Of a stretch of 5,213 nt of DNA, positions 1-5,073 are shown one piece after another. A program made the position numbers and the translations under genes. How positions within the stretch are numbered: the first letter of the stretch is position 1; each line of letters opens with the position of its first letter. The stretch is from Planctomycetaceae bacterium. GTDB taxonomy: Bacteria > Planctomycetota > Planctomycetia > Pirellulales > Thermoguttaceae. Location of the stretch: NCBI GenBank assembly GCA_031287585.1, contig JAITST010000147.1, positions 1-5,213 on the forward strand. Reading direction: 5' to 3'. The notes under the pieces were generated by a model. The model worked only from the letters and a program-made list of their open reading frames with translations, made no database searches and was not told the DNA's origin.

Positions 1-1
1 T

Positions 2-153
2 TCTAAAAATCTCAATTTTAACCACAGAGTTCGCATAGAAACGCAGAGATTTTATTTTGGAAATCTTTTGTAATGATTTATAGTAGAATAAATTACAAAA
101 AAATGCTCCTCCGCGATTCTTTGCGTCCTCCGCGTTAAAAATGAGTTTTTAGA
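2..153. repeat. Large imperfect palindrome, dispersed-repeat/MITE-like element
   Basis: The two halves are reverse complements with a few mismatches and one-base gaps. TCTAAAAATCTCA (2-14) pairs with TGAGTTTTTAGA (142-153). Inside this, TTTAAC (17-22) faces GTTAAA (134-139). Each arm then carries three related heptamers: CACAGAG, CGCATAG and CGCAGAG at 23-29, 32-38 and 42-48, facing CTCCGCG, CTTTGCG and CTCCGCG at 109-115, 119-125 and 128-134. Their spacing of 9 then 10 bases is mirrored in the other arm. At the centre, TTTTGTAAT (66-74) and ATTACAAAA (92-100) form a perfect 9-bp stem. No coding potential is visible. From memory, intergenic repeats of the AACCACAGAG...CGCAGAG type are dispersed in genomes of several phyla including planctomycetes. 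The left end may extend beyond the window. Confidence 0.7.
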
Positions 154-198
154 GATTTTCTCAAAATGATTACGAGTTGTAAATGGTGAGTAAACAAC

Positions 199-236
199 AA
201 AAACGGGCGACCTGAATTTGGTCGCCCTTGTTTGTT
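199..236 (-). terminator. Intrinsic terminator of the dnaG-rpoD operon, possibly bidirectional
   Basis: A perfect 8-bp GC-rich stem, GGGCGACC (205-212) and GGTCGCCC (220-227), encloses a 7-base loop. On the minus strand the stem is followed by GTTTTTGTTGTTT, a good U-rich tract, and it lies about 40 bases past the rpoD stop codon. On the plus strand it is followed by TTGTTTGTTTTATTT, so it could also stop transcripts arriving from the left. The placement and structure make it the likely end of the minus-strand operon. Confidence 0.85.
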
Positions 237-265
237 TTATTTCGTGTTACGAATCATCAGTACGC

Positions 266-2053
266 TCAACTATACGTCTTCATAGCTTCCAAGAAACCTT
301 GTAGTTTTTGGCAACGTCCGGGCATTTGTAGTTTTTGTACTGCTTTGGCTTCTATTTGGCGTACTCTTTCTCTTGTCACCTGAAAGATTCTGCCTACCTC
401 TTCTAACGTATATGAGTAGCCGTTTTCCAGTCCGTAACGCAGTATCAGAATTTCTCTCTCACGGTACGACAGCGTTTTCAGCAGTTTACCGATTTCCTTT
501 CTCAACAACTCGTTCGACGCGCTGCGTTCGGGACGGTCAAAACTATCATCCGCTACGAACTCACCGAAGAAACTCTCGTCACGGTCGCCTACCGGATGTT
601 CTAAACTAATCGGACTTGCTCCCATTTGCATAACGCGTCTCGCCTCCTCAATCGGAATACCAACCGCATCCGCAACGTCCGCTATACTTGGGTCGTGACC
701 GTTTCGCTTGTACAACTCACGAGCCGCGTTACGTAGTTTCGTCAGCGCGTCAATCATATGAACCGGTATCCTAATCGTTCTCGCTTGTTCAGACAACGCG
801 CGTGTAATCGCTTGACGGATCCACCACGTTGCATAAGTCGAAAATTTGAAATTGCGCCGATACTCAAACTTGTCAACCGCGCGCATCAACCCCGTGTTAC
901 CTTCCTGAATCAGGTCGAGGAAACTCAACCCGTGATTGCGATAGCGTTTCGCAATCGAGATAACGAGCCGCAAATTACTGTGCGACATATCGTTTTTCGC
1001 CTTCTCATACGCCGCAAGTTTTTCGCGTATCATTCGGCAACGCCGCCGCAAACTTGACGGACTTTCCTGTGTCGTCATAATCAGTTGTCGCAACTCCGCA
1101 CGCAGCGTTTCACGGCGTTCGGGCGTTACCGTTATACTGTCCGACTTCAACAGTTGACGTATTTCGTCCATTCGTGACGACATTTTTTCAAGTTGACGCA
1201 TAAGAATATAAACACGCCGATTGCGGATACTCAACTCCTCAACAAGATTGAGAGCGTGAGCGCGGCGAGACATAAAATGTTCACGCGCAATGGCTTTATC
1301 CGCTGGCTTCGTACTCAACCGTACTTGTTTCTCGAAGTCGTCCGTCATCGAATCAAGCAGCAGCGAAAGTGTCGCGAGATTTTGCGGCATACGATTTTGA
1401 ATCTGTTGTTTCGATAGACGTTCGGTCAACGACAATTTTATTGTACGCTCAAACGGCAACAAACCGTGATAAACTTTCGTGAACACACCAAACGCTGTCT
1501 GCAACGCGAACGGCGACCCCATAACGGCACGGCGAAATGCGTTACGTGTACTTTCGATAATTTTCGAGAGATAGATTTCCTGCTCTTTGGTGAGGAGTTC
1601 GATGTCCGCCATTTGTGCGAGGTAGAGACGAATCGGGTCGCTGTTCCACTTTTCGACCTCTTCAGAAATCTCTGTGCCGTCAACATCAAACGTTGTTACG
1701 GTGACAACATTGTTAGCGTTGCGTGCGTTGTTAGGAGTAACGCTACCGTTTTTGTGTTCGTTGACAACAGCGTTTTGTTTCGGTTGCCGCCGCTGCAAGT
1801 CCCACAACATTTTTCGTTCAAGTTCTATCGACCGTCTTTCGTTTGCTTCGGAAAACGCTTCCGTTTCTTCCGTCTCGAACTCATCATCGTCGGTATCAAC
1901 ATCCTCCGCACGACGGGAGTAAATGTTTCGTAACAACGATTCCGAATCGTCGTCACTCGCCCCCATATTGACTATCTCTTTGATATTGTAACCTCCAAAT
2001 TCCGTCTCTTTGGAAACAATATCATCACTATCGAAAAATTCTGAACGAAGCAT
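266..2053 (-). CDS. rpoD: RNA polymerase primary sigma factor RpoD/SigA (sigma-70)
   Basis: This is the housekeeping sigma factor that directs core RNA polymerase to promoters. The 595 residues run as follows. An acidic N-terminus (about 30-75, rich in D and E) lacks a recognisable canonical region 1.1. Region 1.2 lies at about 138-170 (DPIRLYLAQMADIELLTKEQ). A long, variable, non-conserved region covers about 170-345. Region 2 (about 352-421) includes NLRLVISIAKRY, DLIQEGNTGLM and KFSTYATWWIRQAITRAL. Region 3 spans about 425-510. Region 4 (about 515-585) carries the HTH YTLEEVGRIFQVTRERVRQIEAKA. Residues reading the -10 (Q and T of WWIRQAIT) and -35 (R, E, R of TRERVRQ) elements match Escherichia coli RpoD, so ordinary TTGACA/TATAAT promoters are expected. 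The ATG is supported by AAGGAG seven bases upstream. It lies 173 bases after dnaG on the same strand, the order of the macromolecular synthesis operon. It is complete, with no frameshift seen. Confidence 0.97.
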   Translation of the reverse strand: MLRSEFFDSDDIVSKETEFGGYNIKEIVNMGASDDDSESLLRNIYSRRAEDVDTDDDEFETEETEAFSEANERRSIELERKMLWDLQRRQPKQNAVVNEHKNGSVTPNNARNANNVVTVTTFDVDGTEISEEVEKWNSDPIRLYLAQMADIELLTKEQEIYLSKIIESTRNAFRRAVMGSPFALQTAFGVFTKVYHGLLPFERTIKLSLTERLSKQQIQNRMPQNLATLSLLLDSMTDDFEKQVRLSTKPADKAIAREHFMSRRAHALNLVEELSIRNRRVYILMRQLEKMSSRMDEIRQLLKSDSITVTPERRETLRAELRQLIMTTQESPSSLRRRCRMIREKLAAYEKAKNDMSHSNLRLVISIAKRYRNHGLSFLDLIQEGNTGLMRAVDKFEYRRNFKFSTYATWWIRQAITRALSEQARTIRIPVHMIDALTKLRNAARELYKRNGHDPSIADVADAVGIPIEEARRVMQMGASPISLEHPVGDRDESFFGEFVADDSFDRPERSASNELLRKEIGKLLKTLSYREREILILRYGLENGYSYTLEEVGRIFQVTRERVRQIEAKAVQKLQMPGRCQKLQGFLEAMKTYS

Positions 2054-2060
2054 CTAAAAA

Positions 2061-2066
2061 CTCCTT
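2061..2066 (-). promoter_or_regulatory. Shine-Dalgarno of rpoD
   Basis: On the minus strand AAGGAG is followed by seven bases (TTTTTAG) and then the rpoD ATG. This near-consensus site fixes the start codon. It sits immediately after a small hairpin at 2069-2085, which may influence its accessibility. Confidence 0.8.
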
Positions 2067-2068
2067 AT

Positions 2069-2085
2069 TGCGTCTTCCTGACGCA
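2069..2085 (-). other. Small hairpin just upstream of the rpoD ribosome binding site
   Basis: TGCGTC (2069-2074) and GACGCA (2080-2085) form a perfect 6-bp stem with a 5-base loop. On the minus-strand RNA the loop reads AGGAA, and the stem ends two bases before AAGGAG of rpoD. The position suggests a leader structure affecting translation or RNA stability. This is inference, as short stems also arise by chance. Confidence 0.4.
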
Positions 2086-2100
2086 TCGGGTTGCAGTAAC

Positions 2101-2125
2101 AAAAAACAAGCGTTGGAACGCTCGC
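2101..2125 (-). terminator. Candidate intrinsic terminator/attenuator between dnaG and rpoD
   Basis: On the minus strand GCGAGCGT and ACGCTTGT can pair as an 8-bp stem, including G-U pairs, around the loop TCCA, followed directly by TTTTT. At DNA level its core is the perfect palindrome AGCGTT-GG-AACGCT (2109-2122). It begins about 100 bases after the dnaG stop. It could reduce read-through into rpoD, which would then need leakage or its own promoter; I found no convincing promoter in 2054-2226. The stem is shorter and weaker than the one at 205-227. Confidence 0.45.
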
Positions 2126-2142
2126 GGAACATCCATGTTCCG
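2125..2142. other. 18-bp palindrome in the dnaG-rpoD junction
   Basis: CGGAACAT and ATGTTCCG are perfect 8-base inverted repeats separated by CC. The palindrome could be a dimeric repressor site or an RNA hairpin. Its GGAAC arm repeats the GGAAC at 2115-2119, exactly 11 bases away, so in minus-strand RNA the arm could pair either locally or with GUUCC inside the neighbouring terminator stem. The function is unknown. Confidence 0.45.
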
Positions 2143-2226
2143 AATGTATCGTAGTTGTACGGGATAATTATTTACGGAAGCCGACCGCCCGTTATTTCAT
2201 ATACAATTGAGTAACTCCATTAACCG

Positions 2227-4332
2227 TCATTCACTTCCATCAAAATCCGTATCCTCTATTTTCTGCCTCTTCCTCTGTTCACCAATATAATCCGCCAACA
2301 CTTTCAAGCGTTCGTCTCTTGTCAAACCTTCGCCGCGCAGTTTGTTTTTGCTATTCGTCTCGCGGCGTTTGTAATCGCGGCGTTCAAAGCCGTCCGCGAT
2401 TTGCTCTACCAACATTACTACCGTTTCATCGTCATACGGAATCTCTTCCGATTGTTTTGGAACTACGCCTTTTTCCTTCGTTTGTTCACCCGATATTATC
2501 GTGCGTTTCTTACGGCACGAATCGTCGAGGTCAACTAAAAAATTTTTCATCTGCGGGTCGTCGAACGCAATCAATAACCGTTCCAACGTCGGAACAATTC
2601 CGTCACTCATCAACTTGTCCGCGCGTTGGTAAATTGTTCGCGTAACCGGCGAACGGCAAACTTTTTCCGAAACATTAGTCTCCCAAAACTTACAAATACT
2701 CGCCGGCTCCGTTATCAACAGTTCTAACAACTCGCGTTCCAGATTGTCAGGTAACATCTGCCGGTCATTCCACATTGACGCTTCACCGCTGATATCGGTT
2801 TCATTTTGTTCAACTTCGCCGCCGATTTCGCTGCCATCGTACTGCCGATAACTTTTCCGTTCCGCGTTCTCACGCAACTGTTTCAACCGTCGCCGTATGT
2901 AACTTTCGTCAACCGCAAACTTGTCCGCCAGCCGCCGCATCATTTTCTCAATCCGCAAAAACTCGCCGCTATTCGCGTCACCTATCTTCGCCGGATTTAA
3001 CGCTATCACGTTCAACAACTTGTCGAGTGCATTGTTACCCGCGATGATGTCGTTCTTCAAATCCACGCCAGCGGTTGCACTTTGAAACGCGTGTTCGAGT
3101 GCGTCCGTCGTTTCGTTTGCAATCAGGTTTTCAAGTGCGTCCGCACCGTAATGTTCCAAAAACTCGCACGGGTCTTCGTTACCCGGCAACGTCAACACCG
3201 CCATATCGACACCTTGTGCGACAAACAATCCTAACACTTCATCAGTTCGCTTCCGCCCCGCCTTGTCGCCATCAAGTACGAGCAACATCCGGTCAGCGTA
3301 ACGTTTTAACACACGAATATGTTCCGCGCCCAACGCCGTACCGAGTATCGCGACCGCATCGGTGAAACCGTGCTGATGAGCCATTATACAGTCGGTATAA
3401 CCTTCCATAATCAGCACTCGCCTACTCTTTCCCATCGTCAGCCGCGCGATATCAAGCCCGTACAACATCCGGTGCTTTGAAAACAACGGAGTTTCCGGCG
3501 AATTGACATACTTGCCCGTTTTGCCCGCGTTCGGCATATTCGGCAACACTCGCCCGCCAAACGCGACAGTCCTGTCTTGCGTGTCACGAATCGGGAACAA
3601 AACCCGTCCGCGAAATCTGTCGTAATACTGTGATGAACCTGCATTTGACTGCGGCGTTTCGTCACGCTGTGAACGTGCAAGTATGCCGATGACTTCTAGT
3701 ATATTGAGTTTGCCGCAGTCGCCTTTAAGTTTTTGTAACCACCAGTCGCGCTGTATTGGAGCGTAACCGAGATTAAATTGTTTTATACTCACGTCGGTTA
3801 TTCCGCGTTCACGCAAATACTTTCTCGCTTGCCCGGCTTCGTCGAGTTCTAACAACGCTTTGTGATACAAACCCGCTGCCCAATTCATCGCACTGAACAA
3901 AACACGTTTACTAACAAGTTGACTTTGCTCCGGTTCTGTGACTGGCTCTGTTTCCAATCCGTAATTATCGTAATCGCTGTAACCGCCGTAGTCGTCCGAC
4001 ACATTTTTTGGTAGTCGAACGAAAGTATTTTGTTTTGGAATTGTTACACCAGCACGCTCGGCAAGCATCTCCATCGCCTCACGAAACCCGACCTTTTCCA
4101 TCTGCATAACGAACGAAAAAACGTCGCCGCCGATATTACAAACCCAACATTTCCAAGTCTGCCGTTGCGAATTAACTTGCAGCGACGGACGCGAATCATC
4201 GTGCCAAGGACAACGACCAACATAGTTCTGCCCCTGCCGATGAAGCGGCACATAACGCGAAATCAACTCAACAATATCAATCGACTCACGAATCTGCTCC
4301 TTAACTGAATCATACCCCCCCTGTCCCGCCAC
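2227..4332 (-). CDS. dnaG: DNA primase DnaG
   Basis: DnaG synthesises the RNA primers for leading- and lagging-strand replication and works at the fork with the DnaB helicase. The 701 residues show three parts. The N-terminal CHC2 zinc-binding domain has C41-x2-H44-x17-C62-x2-C65 (CPWH...CWVC). The catalytic core has DRFRGRVLFPIRD (about 238-250), FGGRVLPN and KYVNSPETPLFSKHRMLYGL (274-293). The TOPRIM centre has E310 in LIMEGYTD, then D354 and D356 in VLDGDKAGR, which are the metal-binding acidic residues, all present. The C-terminal part (about 530-660) would be the helicase-interaction domain and is poorly conserved. The protein is longer than the 581-residue Escherichia coli enzyme, mainly through a Y/D/G-rich linker (about 105-135) and a charged C-terminus. 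The start is GTG with GAGG seven bases upstream and an in-frame TGA four codons upstream. The next in-frame Met lies after the zinc motif, so GTG is the credible start. rpoD follows on the same strand; rpsU is not upstream. Confidence 0.97.
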   Translation of the reverse strand: MAGQGGYDSVKEQIRESIDIVELISRYVPLHRQGQNYVGRCPWHDDSRPSLQVNSQRQTWKCWVCNIGGDVFSFVMQMEKVGFREAMEMLAERAGVTIPKQNTFVRLPKNVSDDYGGYSDYDNYGLETEPVTEPEQSQLVSKRVLFSAMNWAAGLYHKALLELDEAGQARKYLRERGITDVSIKQFNLGYAPIQRDWWLQKLKGDCGKLNILEVIGILARSQRDETPQSNAGSSQYYDRFRGRVLFPIRDTQDRTVAFGGRVLPNMPNAGKTGKYVNSPETPLFSKHRMLYGLDIARLTMGKSRRVLIMEGYTDCIMAHQHGFTDAVAILGTALGAEHIRVLKRYADRMLLVLDGDKAGRKRTDEVLGLFVAQGVDMAVLTLPGNEDPCEFLEHYGADALENLIANETTDALEHAFQSATAGVDLKNDIIAGNNALDKLLNVIALNPAKIGDANSGEFLRIEKMMRRLADKFAVDESYIRRRLKQLRENAERKSYRQYDGSEIGGEVEQNETDISGEASMWNDRQMLPDNLERELLELLITEPASICKFWETNVSEKVCRSPVTRTIYQRADKLMSDGIVPTLERLLIAFDDPQMKNFLVDLDDSCRKKRTIISGEQTKEKGVVPKQSEEIPYDDETVVMLVEQIADGFERRDYKRRETNSKNKLRGEGLTRDERLKVLADYIGEQRKRQKIEDTDFDGSE

Positions 4333-4339
4333 GCACCAA

Positions 4340-4343
4340 CCTC
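4340..4343 (-). promoter_or_regulatory. Ribosome binding site supporting the GTG start of dnaG
   Basis: GAGG on the minus strand lies seven bases before GTG at 4332. It is short, but the spacing is right, and an in-frame TGA just upstream excludes any longer reading. I could not pick a convincing minus-strand promoter for dnaG in 4344-4599; this region has only AT-rich segments with weak -10-like matches. Confidence 0.5.
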
Positions 4344-4435
4344 AATTTCATAATACCTGTAAAGCGTTTATATCGTTTGAAAGAACTTGAATGTGAATTA
4401 GTGCGAGGTATTCTAACAGAATCCAGAAAACGTGT

Positions 4436-4509
4436 CAAGACCAGTTTTTTGGTGATAATTCACGCGAAATGCCGCTTATTTGACCGTTCTGTCGCGAAAA
4501 CAGGTCTTG
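4436..4509. repeat. 74-bp dyad with 13-bp inverted repeats
   Basis: CAAGACCAGTTTT (4436-4448) and AAAACAGGTCTTG (4497-4509) are inverted repeats matching at 12 of 13 positions around 48 bases. The interior contains CGCGAAA twice, at 4463-4469 and 4493-4499, exactly 30 bases apart. The element sits between the divergent dnaG and antitoxin genes, and its right arm touches the putative -35 box at 4507. It might be a long-stem RNA, an operator region or a tiny insertion remnant. The sequence does not decide between these. Confidence 0.5.
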
Positions 4510-4535
4510 TTTTCACCTCTTTTTTGAGTTACAAT
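4507..4535 (+). promoter_or_regulatory. Candidate sigma-70 promoter for the antitoxin gene
   Basis: TTGTTT (4507-4512) and TACAAT (4530-4535) are separated by 17 bases. The -10 matches TATAAT at five of six positions and the -35 matches TTGACA at three of six. Transcription would start near 4542, leaving a leader of about 57 bases that contains the inverted repeat at 4554-4569. The prediction is by eye. Confidence 0.35.
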
Positions 4536-4553
4536 TATTGGGATGTGAGAATT

Positions 4554-4569
4554 TTGTAAATGTTTACAA
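4554..4569. promoter_or_regulatory. Candidate operator, 7-2-7 inverted repeat upstream of the antitoxin gene
   Basis: TTGTAAA-TG-TTTACAA is a perfect inverted repeat 30 bases before the antitoxin ATG. The same half-site TTACAA also occurs at 4529-4534, overlapping the putative -10, and at 4595-4600, ending on the first base of the start codon. Antitoxins with DNA-binding domains usually repress their own promoter, so these sites are reasonable autoregulatory targets. The binding itself is inferred. Confidence 0.45.
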
Positions 4570-4599
4570 GTATTTTTTTACCGTAGAGCAAAAATTACA

Positions 4600-4884
4600 A
4601 TGACTACAACAGATATTGCGGCATCTTTTTATCTTTCCGAATCGGAAAGAATACTCTCATCGCAAACGGAATTGACACCGGAAAAAGCGGCGGAATTTCT
4701 CTGTGTTTCGGAATCGTTCTTGCTTGAACTACTTGATTCAGGAGAAATTGAATTAAGAAGTGAAGGCAAGCAACGGTGGGTTGTTCTTCGTAGTATGGTG
4801 AAATATGACCAAAAAATGACACGCCGCCGACTGAATGCTCTTGAAGAGATGGCTAGTGAATCGCAAGAATTGGACTTGTATTGA
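4600..4884 (+). CDS. Excisionase-like helix-turn-helix antitoxin (partner of a PIN toxin)
   Basis: This 94-residue protein has a MerR/excisionase-type winged HTH at about 25-70. LTPEKAAEFLCVSESFLLEL gives the two helices, and GEIELRSEGKQRWVVLRSM gives the wing and the following strand. A charged C-terminal helix follows, with RRRLNALEEMASESQELDLY at the very end. As I remember the family, excisionase-like antitoxins paired with PIN-domain ribonucleases have the same layout and end in a similar (A/L)xxSQELGLY sequence, where the tail binds and blocks the toxin. The next reading frame starts one base after the stop and begins like such a toxin, which supports the assignment. No strong Shine-Dalgarno precedes the ATG; the best is GAG eleven bases upstream. 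It probably binds its own promoter region (4529-4600). Without its toxin it may be a domesticated regulator or a decaying leftover. Confidence 0.8.
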   Translation: MTTTDIAASFYLSESERILSSQTELTPEKAAEFLCVSESFLLELLDSGEIELRSEGKQRWVVLRSMVKYDQKMTRRRLNALEEMASESQELDLY

Positions 4885-4885
4885 A

Positions 4886-4951
4886 ATGACTGGTGCCGTT
4901 TTGGATGCTTGTGTCTTGTATCCTTCCATCATCAACCGCGTATCTCAATAA
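4886..4951 (+). pseudogene. Truncated PIN-domain toxin (VapC-like ribonuclease), N-terminus only
   Basis: The frame opens with ATG one base after the antitoxin stop, as expected of a coupled toxin gene. It reads MTGAVLDACVLYPS, the first strand of a PIN domain with the first catalytic acidic residue at D7. After YPS the likeness fades, and TAA ends it after 21 codons. The frame stays open beyond the TAA to 5053, but those 33 codons show no PIN motifs such as the later acidic residues. None of the other plus-strand frames that I read resumes the family. A functional toxin normally needs well over 100 residues, so this is a remnant, produced by a deletion or recombination near 4925 rather than a single stop mutation. 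I judge translation of a useful peptide unlikely. Confidence 0.75.
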
Positions 4952-4963
4952 TTTTCCCGTAAC

Positions 4964-4997
4964 GCATTGTATTTTGCTGATCATTTTGATACAATGC
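4964..4997. other. 9-bp inverted repeat between toxin remnant and methyltransferase gene
   Basis: GCATTGTAT (4964-4972) and ATACAATGC (4989-4997) are perfect inverted repeats separated by 16 bases that include TGATCA. There is no U tract directly after the right arm, so it is a poor intrinsic terminator. It could be an operator or the scar of the event that removed the toxin. Confidence 0.4.
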
Positions 4998-5024
4998 CAG
5001 TGAACTATTATCTTGATAATTTAA

Positions 5025-5054
5025 TTGACAGTCGAACTGATTTTGACACATAAA
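5025..5054 (+). promoter_or_regulatory. Candidate promoter for the methyltransferase gene
   Basis: TTGACA (5025-5030) is a perfect -35 consensus, followed after 18 bases by CATAAA (5049-5054), a four of six match to TATAAT. The transcript would begin about 13 bases before the ATG at 5074 and would be nearly leaderless, consistent with the lack of any Shine-Dalgarno there. A second TTGACA at 5043-5048 has no good -10 partner. Confidence 0.35.
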
Positions 5055-5073
5055 AAGATTCTCATAACAAAAT

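Noticed and set aside
1..160. CRISPR array reading of the CGCAGAG/CTCCGCG units
   Set aside because: The repeated units are 7 bases with 2-3 base gaps and occur in inverted, not direct, halves. There are no spacer-sized unique segments and no cas genes.
1466..1933. 155-codon plus-strand open frame inside rpoD
   Set aside because: It is antisense to a certain sigma factor gene, has no recognisable motif, and a start signal is lacking. The opening comes from the codon use of the real gene. The other frames overlapping rpoD and dnaG are rejected on the same grounds.
2126..2141. Possible LexA/SOS box (GAAC...GTTC)
   Set aside because: The Bacillus-type SOS box needs four bases between GAAC and GTTC; here there are six (ATCCAT). 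I kept it only as an unassigned palindrome.
2159..2192. ACGGG/CCCGT inverted repeat between dnaG and the three dyads
   Set aside because: The stem is only 5 bp with a 24-base loop and cannot be extended, so it is expected by chance.
4296..4310. Internal start for dnaG using the AAGGAG at codons 11-12
   Set aside because: The GTG seven bases after this AAGGAG is out of frame with primase, and the conserved N-terminal helix begins before it, so it is a chance match.
4377..4559. 60-codon plus-strand frame with a TTG start in the dnaG upstream region
   Set aside because: It has no Shine-Dalgarno and no family likeness. It runs through the 13-bp inverted repeat and the candidate promoter, so it is better read as non-coding.
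4952..5053. Continuation of the PIN toxin past the TAA by read-through
   Set aside because: The 33 codons after the stop stay open but contain no PIN motif, and the total would still be far too short for the domain.
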